DNA from: Zantedeschia hybrid cultivar
Lineage: Eukaryota; Streptophyta; Magnoliopsida; Alismatales; Araceae
NCBI GenBank assembly: GCA_030544215.1
Contig: JARZZO010000013.1
Span: forward strand, 47,635,196-47,699,195
Reading direction: 5' to 3'
DNA length: 64,000 nucleotides
Positions 43,901-54,072 of this stretch are shown piece by piece. The first letter of the stretch is position 1, and each line of letters starts with the position of its first letter. Made by a program: the position numbers and the translations under genes. Under the pieces are notes generated by a model. The model was given only the letters and a program-made list of their open reading frames with translations, was not told the origin of the DNA and did no database searches.

Positions 43901-44372
43901 CAATGGGGACCTAGATAAAGAAGTGTACATGGAGCAACCTCTAGGGTTTCGTGCTGAAGGTAAAGAACACTTGGTATGCAAATTAAGGAAATCCATTTAC
44001 GGACTTAAGCAAGCCTCCCGCCAATGGTTTATAAAGTTTAATGAAATCATACTGTCTTTTGGGTTTAAGGAAAACATTATTGATGAATGTTTGTACCTAA
44101 AGATCAGTGGGAGTAGTTTCATTGTCTTGCTTTTGTATGTGGATGACATCTTGCTTGCCAGCAGTGATCTTGGTTTGTTGCACGAAACCAAAGCTTTTCT
44201 TTCTAAGAACTTTGAGATGAAAGATATGGGTGATGCCCACTATGTTTTGGGCATTGAAATCACTAGAGATAGACCCTCAGGCACTCTTGGTCTCTCTCAG
44301 AAGGCTTACATCTCAAAGGTCTTGGAAAGGTTCAACATGCATCCTGCGCACCCGATAAAGTACCCATTGTAA
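40992..44372 (+). CDS. Copia-B gag-protease-integrase-RT polyprotein (frameshifted)
   Basis: A 1126-residue frame. Gag comes first with a UBN2-type region (YLNGTNFTEWKQRVQFALG) and a CCHC knuckle starting at C266. The protease site IDSGST has its Asp at 313, with Ser where Ala is usual. The GAG-pre-integrase (LWHRRLGHI) is followed by an integrase core with its D, D and E residues in HTDICG, RSDRGGEY and NGVAERRNRTL. The reverse transcriptase has WIFKTKVD and the catalytic YVDD at 1049-1052. The frame then runs off at 44372 because of a one-base shift; RNase H continues in another frame from about 44375. The true start may be the ATG near 40992 or one slightly downstream. Replication would need the joined product or a helper. 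Confidence 0.93.
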   Translation: MHICLPHYLQYFSSIALYVSMCLFTSAASLLFAPFNASVPYLNGTNFTEWKQRVQFALGCMDLDLALREVMPAPLTPESSLEQQTHYEKWEKSNRLCLLFLQGHVGQNIKGSIPDQTIASGFLKAIEEQFISSDKAKASTLMAKLSSMKYTSGSVREHIMIMRDISAQLNAMEVTISDTFLVHFILNSLPSEYEAFKISYNTHQAKWSVNELMTMCVQEEERLRGERNNVALFTSHKVKSGPGKKKKGVQKKGKKKDKSKGKNDKCFFCKLPGHVKKDCLKRKAWFEKKGNLSSYVCYESNLVNVPKSTWWIDSGSTVHVVTSMQGFLFQRPPNEGERSIFSGNKTRSQVKAVRIYRIVMESGFVLDLEDTFYVPSFSRNLVSVSRLDSKGFQVKLGNSSVELIKDSIVIGTGSISDGLYKLCLSNAIEQSHNTLHTSVLIGNKRGRVNENSSMLWHRRLGHISIKRLKRLVGEGVLHTLDFTDFETCVDCIKGKQTHTPNKDATRSSGILEIIHTDICGHFPPCLTGERYFVTFIDDYSRFMYLYLLLEKADVFNVFKDFKKEVAKQSGKVIKIVRSDRGGEYYGRYTEMGQRPGPLAKFLKEEGIVPQYTTPGSPYQNGVAERRNRTLKEMVRAMLSHSTLPLSLWGEAVKTAAHIVNKVPTKAAPKTPYELWCGRKPSVSYMRTWGCAAEARPYSPQEKAFDLRTTSGFFIGYPARSKGYRFYCPSHVPIIIETDKARFLEDGGVSGSGPSREISFEELQDQVEIPVTTDNLVPIFIPRNEILEEQIVAVGPPQVAPEPEDVAVVDQPPPQVDQGPTLRRSERVRRPAISDEFIVYLQEDSVDRGDIDDPVTFSQAMKSEKSAYWFEAMKEELDSMAKNQVWDLINLPKGSKLVGCKWIFKTKVDAKGKVERYKARLVAKGFTQREGIDYDETFSPVSKKLSFRIVMALVAHFDLELHQMDVKTAFLNGDLDKEVYMEQPLGFRAEGKEHLVCKLRKSIYGLKQASRQWFIKFNEIILSFGFKENIIDECLYLKISGSSFIVLLLYVDDILLASSDLGLLHETKAFLSKNFEMKDMGDAHYVLGIEITRDRPSGTLGLSQKAYISKVLERFNMHPAHPIKYPL

Positions 44373-44374
44373 AA

Positions 44375-45124
44375 GGTGATAAACTCAGTGAATTACAGTG
44401 TCCTAGGAACGACTTGGAAAGGAAGCAGATGGAGTCTATCCCATATGCTTCAGCCGTTGGGAGCTTGATGTACCTTCAGACTTGTACACGTCCAGATATA
44501 GCTTTTGCCGTGGGTATGCTCAGCAGGTACCAGAGCAACCCAGGCATGGATCATTGGAAAGCTGCCAAGAAAGTCATGCGGTATCTTAAGGGCACATTAG
44601 ATTTCATGCTCACTTATAGAAGGTTAGATCAGCTAGAGGTCGTTGCCTATTCTGATGCTGATTTTGGCGGCTGCCTTGATTCGAGGAAGTCCACTACAGG
44701 ATACATCTTTCTCCTAGCAGGAGGAGCTATCACTTGGTGCAGTGAGAAGCAGAGTATTACAGTGGCTTCCACGATGGCAGCTGAGTTCATTGCTTGTTTT
44801 GAGGCTAGTGCACAGGCCATCCAGTTGCGGAATCTGTTTACAGGTCTATCATTTATTGACTTCGTCTCCAGACCTATCAGGATATATTGTGACAATTCCG
44901 CTGCGGTATTCTTCTCTAAGAACAATAAGGCGTCCAAAGGTGGTAGGGCCTTAGACATTAAGTATTTTGCTCTTAGAGACAGAGTGAAGAATCAAGAAGT
45001 GTCTATAGAACATATCGGAACGGATCTTATGGTTGCTGACCCACTCACGAAAGGACTACCTGCTAGCACTTTTTGTAGTCATGTGATTCGGATGGGTCTT
45101 GTCAGTTCTCTCGATATGTTGTGA
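44375..45124 (+). CDS. Copia-B RT end and RNase H, out of frame with the polyprotein
   Basis: After the shift the frame reads GDKLSELQCPRNDLERKQ and continues past MESIPYASAVGSLMY to the RNase H domain: YSDADFGGCLDSRKSTTGY, then ASTMAAEF and CDNSAA, ending with HIGTDLMVADPLTKGLP. These are the usual C-terminal Copia motifs and all look intact. The first ATG in this frame is at 44414, but independent initiation is unlikely, so this is the displaced 3' end of the polyprotein. Confidence 0.88.
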   Translation, partial: GDKLSELQCPRNDLERKQMESIPYASAVGSLMYLQTCTRPDIAFAVGMLSRYQSNPGMDHWKAAKKVMRYLKGTLDFMLTYRRLDQLEVVAYSDADFGGCLDSRKSTTGYIFLLAGGAITWCSEKQSITVASTMAAEFIACFEASAQAIQLRNLFTGLSFIDFVSRPIRIYCDNSAAVFFSKNNKASKGGRALDIKYFALRDRVKNQEVSIEHIGTDLMVADPLTKGLPASTFCSHVIRMGLVSSLDML

Positions 45125-45556
45125 TTCTTCTATCACTTTCTGCTTTTTCCATTGTATACATGTTGGTTATGGATTTTGGTTGGCAGATTGTATATTTAAG
45201 TGGTGACCAATAGATAAACATTATGTTTGAGTTTGTCTACAGTTCCATATTTGATGTTCAATTGTAGTAAGTTGGTGGCATTGTGGTACATGGAAGGTGG
45301 TGTGTAATTGAATGCATTTGCCGCCATGACTCATGTCATTTGATTTACTGTTCTTGAACCTTTAAGATTCCGTTAATTGGAATGGTGTGTAGTTTTGTTT
45401 TATCGTGCGCGCGCATACCGTGATTTTCTCTTCAGGTGTATACCCAGGATGTCAAATCTTCAAGAGTCCTTTTTGAAACTATATATATCTATACTATAAG
45501 TATGTTTTCAAAGAAAGATTTGATGTGCTTAAGACAAGTTGGACCAAGTGGGAGAA
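45125..45556 (+). other. Copia-B 3' untranslated region and polypurine tract
   Basis: Non-coding; ends with GGACCAAGTGGGAGAA just before the 3' LTR. Confidence 0.75.
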
Positions 45557-45946
45557 TGTTGGGTTTTAATCCAATTAGTGGTCCACTTGTGTTTACTGGG
45601 CTGCACACTTGCACACCATTAGGCATCCAATTAATGGAATATGATTGGGCTTAACCCATTAGGCGCCCAATAAGGATCCTGTAATGGGTAGGATCCTGTT
45701 AGAAGTAAGAACGGGACTGGTCCCTCCTCTCTATAAAAGAAGCCTGTGACTCCCCATTAGGTCATACGCATTAAGACGAATAGAGAGAGGAAACCAGTGG
45801 AGACAGTGCGTGGGTTTACACCGTCTTCCTGTCCGGGGTTCGTGCGTTCTTGTTCGAGGTCCGCTGCGCGTGGGGATTGACTCCGACATCGTCTTCCTCT
45901 GCGTTAGGGATGGCTTCCGCTCCAGGTATTCCGAAAATCCCTAACA
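45557..45946 (+). repeat. Copia-B 3' LTR
   Basis: TGTTGGGTTTTAATCC to CCCTAACA; its terminal TG...CA is intact. Followed by the TTGCA duplication. Confidence 0.95.
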
Positions 45947-45951
45947 TTGCA

Positions 45952-46733
45952 CACTTTAAATATAAATAATCTAAGACAATTTGACAGAAGAGAAATATAA
46001 ACTAGGGAACAAGCTCTACAAAGCTCCACTCCTCCAAAGATCTTTCTAGGCTAAGTTCGGATGCACTGTAGAGACCTGTCACCTCCCTTATAATCTATAC
46101 AAATGTCTAAAAACACATTTTTGTTGCTTTTCAAAAAAATTGTTGTACCGGATCCCTTCTCTCTATCTCTTTCCTCTAATAATCTCTTCTTCGCCAAAAC
46201 CTAAGAAGGACAAGGTCATACGAAAACACTTTCCAAACATAAGAGATTATGTACAGATAATCCCAGTTGAAAAGTGCACCCAAACGCACCCCTATTTAGA
46301 TTCCAACCATCATTATGTCCTCTACGACGATGAAATCAGTTGTATTCTTAAACGCATCTTTTGATGCCTAACGGTTGTGATAAATTGTACTTCAATTTGA
46401 TTACATAAAAAATGATGCATTATGATAATAAAGATTAATAAGTTTTTTAATTTTTTTTTGTAAGACATGAAACGCAACGTTTTAAAATGCACGACTCGTG
46501 AGTACTTTTGAATTCTTATAAAGTCCAATCTAATTATTTCAAGGAGAAAAGACTAGACCTTGGAAGCTTGATATAATTTATTGTTTTTTTTACTGTCCAT
46601 AAAAAATAAATTAACATTTCTAAAATAAGATAAAAATGAAATTTTGTTAAGAAAATTTTGACCTACATAATTACCCAAAATTAGTCATAACCATGCTCAC
46701 TTAATATTTTTCATACTAAAAATAACAGCCAAA
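45952..46733. other. Intergenic, no recognised gene
   Basis: A 74-codon frame (46140-46364) has no recognised family; otherwise AT-rich. Confidence 0.35.
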
Positions 46734-46738
46734 GGCCC

Positions 46739-47632
46739 TGATGAGGCATAATCCGATTCGGCCCATTAAAACAAGCCCAAACTCCGTTCAGCCCAGCAGC
46801 AGCAGTAGAAGGCCTTCAGAGAGCCTTCGGCCCATCAGCGGCCCAACAGCCCTCGGCCCGTAAGCGGCACCGATGCTCCCGACCCAACAGGCTTCAGCCC
46901 GTCAGCGGCCCACCAGTCTACGGCCCGGGAGCAGCACGGCAGCCCTAGGCCCAGCAGGCTTCGGCCCATCAGCGGCCCAATCCCCTTCGGCCCGATAGCC
47001 GAATCCGGCCCACTCCGGTGGAAGACTAGGCGCTATGGCGGTTTACCAGTAAGCCCGGACATAGTCCTATATCGGCTATCACCGTTAACCATCCTCTATC
47101 ATCTGCTATAAATACACCGCTATTTATTGTCAAAGGCATGCACTCCTATGCCTCCGAGACCCTCAAGGACTACAGTCCAAATAGCATTAAAGCTACTCTT
47201 TGCCTTCTGAATCGAATCATCTTCAGGAGCTAACTTGACCGTCGGAGGGGGTTCCTAAGGGCCGGTTTCTTCTTCTTTCCCTCCTGCAGGAGCTCGGTTC
47301 GAATCATCGCCGACCTTCCCGAATCGGTCTCGGCCGCCGATCTCGGACTCCTCTCCCAGGTCTCGACGCCGTGCGCCGGCTGCCCCGCGGCCGAAGGAGA
47401 CTCGGTTCCGCACCTCCCCTTCGTCTGCCGAAGGATCTTTGCCCCCCAACATCCCGAAGACAAGCCAACCGCTGACCGAGCCAGTTTCGGCCTCGGACCT
47501 TCGGCTTCGCCTCTGCCTCCTTCGCCTTCCGGATCCCCGTCGGGCTTTTAAAACACCGATCCGACCCAGCTCCGGATCCATTGCTTCGGATTCCAGCTTC
47601 GGAATCCGGTCGTGATAGTTTCGGCTACATCA
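46739..47632 (+). mobile_element. Solo LTR with repeated CGGCCCA words (894 bp)
   Basis: Starts TGATGAGGCATAATCC, ends CGGCTACATCA, flanked by GGCCC (46734-46738) and TGCCC (47633-47637), four of five identical. It contains a TATA box (GCTATAAATACACC near 47105) and then AACTTGACCGTCGGAGGG, a phrase common in plant LTRs. The upstream third carries a dozen or so CGGCCCA/CAGCGGCCCA words. No internal coding region. The two GC-rich frames on the minus strand are not supported as genes. Confidence 0.7.
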
Positions 47633-47726
47633 TGCCCAAAAGCCGACTTTAAGTTAAAAGTTTTGCCAAACATATCTGTCAGTAAAATTGACGTGCAGCG
47701 AGATTAACTGTGCTTGAAAGGTGTTT

Positions 47727-48210
47727 TTTTTTTTTTTTGACACTTAAAAGCATTGGAATCATTCATTAAGGAACTTGGATAACAGAGGCGTTTGCGCTAA
47801 TGGCAGACCTGATACAACTAGGAAGCATATGGCGTGAGCCAAGTGGCTTCCTGGCAGAATTAAGTGAGAATTTAGCAATAACATGGACAGCATTGTTACT
47901 AATTCTAGGAGCAAATTTAATCCGGTTGGAGCCTTGAGCTAATTGGCAATTCTCGACAATGGTTTTTCCAGTCAAGGATGATCACCACCTGCGCATCACC
48001 TTCAATGATAACATTGTTGAACTGTAGGCTTGGGAGGATGAGGGATATCATTGGAGAAGATCAGCTTGGACTTGGACTTGCAAAGAAGAGGTTGGCCAGT
48101 ACAATCCCTAAGAAGTAGGAGAACTGGGTTTTTAGTCCAATGGCACCTCCAAACTAAGAAGTAGCTGTATCAAAATTTAATTTTAGTGATCCCGGATCAG
48201 GGGGTTCCCA
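47727..48210 (-). mobile_element. LINE 3' fragment with RNase H relic
   Basis: A T-run at 47727-47739 is the poly-A tail on the minus strand; CCTTAATGAATGATTCC precedes it. Upstream the broken frames give the pattern of a LINE-type RNase H: KLNFDTA-like start near 48180, GAIG-like words, NVIIEGDAQVVI near 48020, and a REAN-like region further on. Several stops and frameshifts; 5'-truncated. Confidence 0.65.
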
Positions 48211-48330
48211 GAGCTGGATACAATTTTAGTCAACTCCTTCAACATATGATTGAATTTATGTGGATTAGGAGAATTGGGTTTTGCATATTCATTATCCACA
48301 GGCCCACAACTTCTACATCATATAGCCAGT

Positions 48331-48655
48331 GAGTTTTACTCGCTGCAACGCGTGTGCACTGCAGTGAGTGGTGTGGCCTAATTTTTTTATTTTTAAAATT
48401 TTTTAAGACCAGTCCCATCAAGGTCGACACAAAACTGTATAGTCTGATCTCCGATCAAATGGTCCAAAAAAATCTAAAAAATAAAAAGGCTGACCTATAA
48501 AAGACGTCCGGTCGGAGATCGGCCTGTATAAGACGTGTCGGTCATGATCGGACCGATCTTAAAAAAATTTCAAGAAATAAAAAAATGCTGCTGCTGCAGC
48601 CGTCTGATTTAACCGATCAGACGACTGCGTGCTCGCGGTGTAGCAAGTAAAACTC
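48331..48655. mobile_element. 325-bp Mutator-type MITE
   Basis: Flanks TATAGCCAGT (48321-48330) and TGTAGCCAGT (48656-48665) agree at nine of ten bases. Ends read inward GAGTTTTACTCGCTGCAACG and GAGTTTTACTTGCTACACCG. Similar to the MITE at 7749-7930. Confidence 0.75.
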
Positions 48656-48699
48656 TGTAGCCAGTTCCTTAGATTTCTAATACCTCTAGACTGTCATGA

Positions 48700-50140
48700 C
48701 CGACCTTGCTTGTCGACCAATGAGACAAGTTATCTTGACCTGTGAATAAGTGTTAACGGAAAGAACGACCTTAATAAGTGATAACATAAATAACGATCTC
48801 CTATTTGATAGCCGAATGGGTTACGAAGTGATTAGTTATTCTAGATTACTTATTTCCAAAATAAGGAGTATTTCATTTTGATAGCGAGAGGAATCTAAGG
48901 TGAAGTGCCAAAATTTTGGTGTTAGGCTGAATTGCTTATTCACTTAATTATGATAAATAACAATTCTGGTGTGAAATAACCAATCCTTCTAATCAAATCA
49001 GAATTAACTTTAATCTAAGAACACAAGGCTTTATTCTTCCTTAATTCTGCAAATAAAGTGGAATGCTTCATTTTGATAGTAGAACAAGACAGAATAAGGA
49101 GGAGTTATTCATGGAACAAGTCAAACTCTAGTTCAACAGGCGTGATCCGTTATTCCAACCTAGAATGGCGTATTCTTAAAGAAGCTGAATACGTCATTCT
49201 TCCATACAACTAAGAATATGACATTCCATCTTGTATTCCGTCATGTTATCAAATCATGTTTTATTTTGAAATAAGCAATTCATAATAACAGCGAAGAGAA
49301 AAATAATAGTTATATTTGTACAACCACGGAGGAGTCACTTGTGCAAAAATATCTAAATTTAAGGAAAATTTTATGATGTTATTGAGATATGAACTCCCTT
49401 CACTTAAGAAGAATTATATAATTGGCTAGGTTTTAAGCTAGTCACTGACAAAAGAAAGACCAAATAAAATGTTATAAGCTAGGTTTTTAGAATTAGTTAT
49501 TGGGTTTCAGATGTGCTTTAGTGGGTCCCTTGGGGTAGCCAGTATGAGTCTAATTGGTGTCAGCTTGACCTGACATGGACCAATGATATGCATCTGTTTG
49601 GATGGATGCTATTTAGAGTGCATGCATATGAGCCGTGTTGTTAAACCCCATTAGGCCTTCTAATTCACGTCACTACGTCTGGATGCATCTCGTGAAAGGC
49701 GTCAATTCGATGTGACGCGATTCAATTGTCTATGCATGACATTTTTCCTTCTCGTGGCACTCCTCTACCTGTGCGCATGCCACCGCACAGGCACCGAGGG
49801 GAAGTATACTTCACGCTCTTCCCCTTTTTTCCTCTCTCTCTCCCTCATTTCTCTATTCTTTCTCTTCCACCCTCTCTTTCTCCTCCTCCATCCTCTTCCC
49901 CTCGAAGCTCCCACTCCCTCTCACCACCTTCCCCCACCACCCATCTTCCCTCTCCTCCCTTGTAGCAGCCGACGCATAAACGACGGGGGCGGCGACAACG
50001 GCGATGGCACCGACGGCTCGGTGGCGTAGACAGTGAGACGGTGGCAAGTCAGAGGAGGCAATGGCACGTGGGTAACCGTGAAGCTCGCCGAAAGGTGTCA
50101 GACGGCTCGATGTCAGTTCTACCATGCGAAGGACTCCTTG
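48700..50140. other. Intergenic, GAATAA-rich hairpin stretch and pyrimidine tract
   Basis: Words such as GAATAA and TTATTC dominate 48770-49260. A C/T-rich tract covers 49815-49960. Frames across the tract have no recognised domain. Confidence 0.4.
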
Positions 50141-50149
50141 AAAGCATCC

Positions 50150-50283
50150 CTCTTGTTTTGTTCTACAAACAACCAAACAAATATTCCTTGATTCTAAAAC
50201 AAGAAAATTTGACTTGTTTTAAAACTGGTGATTTTGAAACTGGTATTTTACAAAGTTTTACATTAAAACAAACAACCCCTAAT
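50150..50283. repeat. Partial copy of the foldback family at 3628
   Basis: Matches 3830-3922 plus 5916-5937 in order (ACAAACAACCAAACAAAT, ACTTGTTTT-AAACTGGTGA) and ends AAACAAACAACCCC. It shows what the interrupted copy looks like without the Pack-MULE. Confidence 0.6.
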
Positions 50284-50602
50284 GGTACACAAGTTCAGTA
50301 AGCGGCAGTTAAGATATGTTTGGCAAATTTTTTAACTATAAGTTATTTCTGATGTAATATAAAAAATTATTAGATGACCTATCTTATCAAATTAGGAAAG
50401 ATAAAGCATTAAGCCACGACCAAAAAGGCAGGGACATGCTGACTTTGGGCTAACCCAAGTTTATTTGATCAGCTGGGCTAAAACTTGGGCTGGCCCAATT
50501 TAGAATCCAATCTTCTCAGCCCACTGTCCACCCATTAGAAGTCCAACCTTATGTGTTTCCATCTATACTGCTGCCCTCGGGGTGCTATTTGACTTGAGGT
50601 TC

Positions 50603-50875
50603 GTTTGGTGTATCGTAAGATTTCTTAAAATTTTGATGTTGAAATTAACAGTTTTAAAATTAGTAAAAATATTTGATTTTAGAATAACCAGTTTTAAAGG
50701 CTTCGATTTTGTTTCATGGTAATTTTAGACTGAAAATTGAAATCAAGTGATTTAGAATACGACAATTTGCAATTCTTCGAATGTGCAAAAAATAATTTAC
50801 AATAATCCAGATACAAGGAAAATACTGTTTCGCAGCCATTTATGATGCTTTACAACATTTTACGTCACACCAAAC
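50603..50875. mobile_element. AT-rich MITE-like element A
   Basis: GTTTGGTGTATCGTAAG at the left; the right end read inward is GTTTGGTGTGACGTAAA. Confidence 0.5.
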
Positions 50876-51120
50876 AAAACATTGTAAAATATCGTCAAAC
50901 AACGTGGATGGATTGACCCAAGGCCCATTACTGACTGGGCCATGCACCGAGGGCACAGAGGCCAGCCTAAAAGAGCCCAAAAGTTCGGATTCGGATCAGC
51001 CAATGGCCGGGTCTCGTGGTCCAACAAATGGATTAAGGTCCTGTGTGGTGATGGATTTGAGGCACCATGTTTTGTCCTACATCCAAAGACAAATGCTTCC
51101 TATTTGTCTCCTGTCATGTT

Positions 51121-51398
51121 GTTTGGTGCGTCATAAAATACTGTAAAATCTTGATTTTAAAATCACCAGTTTTAAAATCAACGAAAATAAAATTTTGATT
51201 TTAAAATCACCGATTTTGGTTTATGGCGATTGTGGACTGTAAACCAAAATCGGATAAAAAGAAGATTTTAAAAGTCAACCAGCTTTAAAATATGACTATT
51301 GACATGCATCAAACGACGAAAAAAATACTGTAAAATGATTTACAACACTCAGAACACAAGAAAAATATTATTTTATGACTGTTTAGGATGTACCAAAC
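51121..51398. mobile_element. AT-rich MITE-like element B, related to A
   Basis: GTTTGGTGCGTCATAAAAT at the left, inverse GTTTGGTACATCCTAAAC at the right; GATTTTAAAATCACC palindromes inside. Confidence 0.5.
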
Positions 51399-51762
51399 GA
51401 CACCTTAATGAATAAATTGGATTATCAAACATTAAGCAAAACCTAGGCAAACTCAAGCTCAGGTTTCTTCGGCGGTTGCTTCCTCCATGGAGCACTGGCT
51501 GCCTACTTATGATACCTCACATCAAGTACCCAACACGCAGGCTGGTAAGAGGAATGCTAGGATGACAGGATTTTTTCCTCATTTTTTTTCCTCCCGGTAA
51601 AGGAAGGATTTAAATCAAGAATGTTTTTACAAATTTACTGGCGCCAATTAATGTAAAACTCAAAAGAGAAGTCAATCTCATTCAACCACAAAATGGAGAA
51701 GAAAAGTGAGGAAGAATTCCATTCTTCTTAGCATTTCCTGACTGGTAATGTTACAACGTACA

Positions 51763-52057
51763 GAACCAGCTACCTAGGACAGTTGGTTCACCCACCTCCT
51801 TCAGGTTCGATTCTGGTTGGACCTAAAAACTCTCAACCATGCAGCTCCCTAGTGTTGTTGGGATATTTATTCTCTGGTCTGTGGGATTATTTCCCCAGAA
51901 ATCAGACGGATCTGGAACTGTCGTCTAATTAGGCGGATCCATCGATCGAGCCGGAATTATCTCCAACTTTGGAAGATTATCTCGGATTCCCGATTAAAAC
52001 TCTGGTCGCTTGTAAATAACTGTACATAATCGGCCTCTGGGCCCTTTAAAAAAACAA
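51763..52057 (+). mobile_element. tRNA-derived SINE, second family
   Basis: A perfect 16-bp duplication AATGTTACAACGTACA (51747-51762, 52058-52073). The element starts GAACCAGCTACCTAGGACAG with a box A-like TAGGACAGTTGGTT and box B GGTTCGATTCTGG at 51804-51816, and ends in an A-run. 295 bases, non-coding. The sequence differs from the SINE at 22582. Confidence 0.85.
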
Positions 52058-52073
52058 AATGTTACAACGTACA

Positions 52074-52717
52074 CAAGTGGACCAAGGGAGCAGTGGTACT
52101 GCACCTAGCCACACACTACCGCTACCCCGAGCTGTCGTGGTTCTCACTCTTCCCTCCCACATCCCGCAATGAAATCAGGGAAAGAAAATGTGCGTATGCG
52201 TGAAAGCGAGGAGAGCAATAGACCTGATGAAATCCAACGTAATTTATTAATGGATTTCACTTTTTTTTCTTTTTTTTTTTTAAGGGTTACGATGATCGAC
52301 TCAAAAATTGAGTAATACCATGATCAAAAAAATCTGATGCCAACTCGTCTAAAAAAAGTGTAATATCATGAAAAATATTTTTTAAAAAATTAAAAATAAA
52401 ATAATTTGTTAAAAAACAGACGTAGATAAATTTTGTAGAAAAATAAGTGGAAAGTAGCTCTTACGTAGGAAGATAGAGAGAAAGAGAAATGAAAAGTTGA
52501 AAGTGAGTAGAGAGAGATAACGGAGTAGCCACGAGTGGGTATAAAATATTTTTCAGACTCTATTTCCTCATGGAGGAAGAGGAAGACGAGGGAATAAAAT
52601 TCAATGGAAAATTTGTATTTTAAATATGCAAAAAATATTTTTTTAAACTAACATTTTCACATAATTATAAGAATATGTGAAAGTTTTCTTTTTCCGTTAG
52701 AAATATCTACAAAAAAC
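52074..52717. other. AT-rich intergenic DNA
   Basis: No gene or clear element seen. Confidence 0.4.
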
Positions 52718-53106
52718 TGTTAGGGATTTTCGGAATACCTGGAACGGAAGTCATCCCTAACGCAGAGGAAGACGATGCCGGAGTCGATCCCCACGCGCAG
52801 CGGATCTCGAACAAGAATGAACGAATTCTGGGCAGAAAGACGGTGTAAACGCACGCACTGTCTCCACTGGTTTCCTCTCTCTATTCGTCTTAATGCGTAT
52901 GACCTAATGGGGAGTCACAGGCTTCTTTTATAGAAAGGAGGGACTAGTCCCGTTCTTACTTCTAACAGGATCCTACCTATTACAGGATCCTTATTGGCGC
53001 CTAATGGGTTAAGCCCAATCATATTTCATTAATTGGATGCCTAATGGTGTGCAAGTGTGAAGCCCAGTAAACACAAGTGGACCACTAATTGGATTAAAAC
53101 TCAACA
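52718..53106 (-). repeat. Copia-C 3' LTR
   Basis: Minus-strand TGTTGAGTTTTAATCC to CCCTAACA. The purine tract (GTGGGAGAA on minus) borders it at 53107-53115. Confidence 0.9.
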
Positions 53107-53539
53107 TTCTCCCACTTTGTCCAACTTGTCTTAAGCACATCAAATCTTCATTTGAAAACATACTTATAGTATAAATATATATAGTTTCAAAAGGACTCCT
53201 GAAGATTTGACATCATGGGTATACACGTGAAGAGAAAACCACGGTATGCGCGCACACGATAAAACAAAACTACACACCATTCCAATTCACGGAATCTTAA
53301 AGGTTCAAGAACAGTAAATCAAATGACATTAGTCATGGCGGTAAATGCATTCAATTACACACCACCTTCCATGTACCACAATGCCACCAACTTACTATAA
53401 TTGAATATCAAATATGGAACTGTAGATAAATTCAAACATAATGTTTATCTATTGGTCACCACTTAAATATACAATCTGCCATCCATAATCCATAACCAAC
53501 ATGTATACAAAATAAATGGAAAAGGCAGAAAGTAATGGA

Positions 53540-54002
53540 AGAATCACAACATATCGAGTGAACTGACAAGACCCATCCGAATTACATGACTACAAAAAGT
53601 GCTAGCAAGTAGTCCTTTCGTGAGTGGGTCAGCAACCATAAGATCCGTTCCGATATGTTCTATAGACACTTCTTAATTCTTCACTCTGTCTCTAAGAGCA
53701 AAATACTTAATGTTTAAGGTTCTACCACCTTTGGACGCCTTATTGTTCTTAGAGAAGAAGACCGCAGCGGAATTGTCACAATATATCTTGATAGGTCTGG
53801 AGACGAAGTCAATGAATGATAGACCTGTGAGCAGATTCCGCAACTAGATGGCATGTGCACTAGCCTCAAAACAAGCAATAAACTCAGCTGTCATCGTAAA
53901 AGGACTGCATGTTGAACCTTTCCAAAACCTTTGAGATGTAAGCCTTCTGAGAGAGACCAAGAGTGCCTGAGAGTCTATCTCTAGTGATTTCAATGCCCAA
54001 AA
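53540..54002 (-). pseudogene. Copia-C RNase H and RT-end relic
   Basis: The minus strand matches Copia-B 44248-44342 and then 44763-45120, with the 420 bases between absent. Scattered stops are present. Non-functional. Confidence 0.85.
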
Positions 54003-54072
54003 GGAGAAGGGCTAAATCATCCATGGAATGGCTTACATCTTAAGAAATACTACCCTTAGGTTAAAGAGTCGA

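Larger units (their letters stand above)
38508..45946 (+). mobile_element. Near-complete Ty1/Copia retrotransposon (Copia-B)
   Basis: Two 390-base LTRs (38508-38897 and 45557-45946) are flanked by a perfect 5-bp duplication TTGCA (38503-38507, 45947-45951). A tRNA-Met-type primer site follows the 5' LTR, and a purine-rich tract (AGTGGGAGAA) precedes the 3' LTR. Coding order is gag, protease, integrase, RT, RNase H, i.e. Copia. I count about five differences between the LTRs, two of them in the first five bases, so insertion was recent. One frameshift near 44360-44372 splits the polyprotein. Its 2-kb leader contains an extreme GC block. A second, older copy lies inverted at 52718-62654. Confidence 0.95.

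Noticed and set aside
44372..44414. Programmed frameshift between RT and RNase H of Copia-B
   Set aside because: Plant Copia elements normally encode one continuous polyprotein, and no slippery site is evident; decay or a sequence error is simpler.
47230..47581. Two overlapping minus-strand frames
   Set aside because: Within the U5-like GC-rich end of a solo LTR; no domain.
49712..50301. Short frames with a signal-peptide-like start (49712)
   Set aside because: They run into a pyrimidine tract and a repeat fragment; no recognised protein and no conserved structure.
51798..51818. tRNA gene suggested by GGTTCGATTCTGG
   Set aside because: Same reasoning: SINE with a 16-bp duplication and A-tail.
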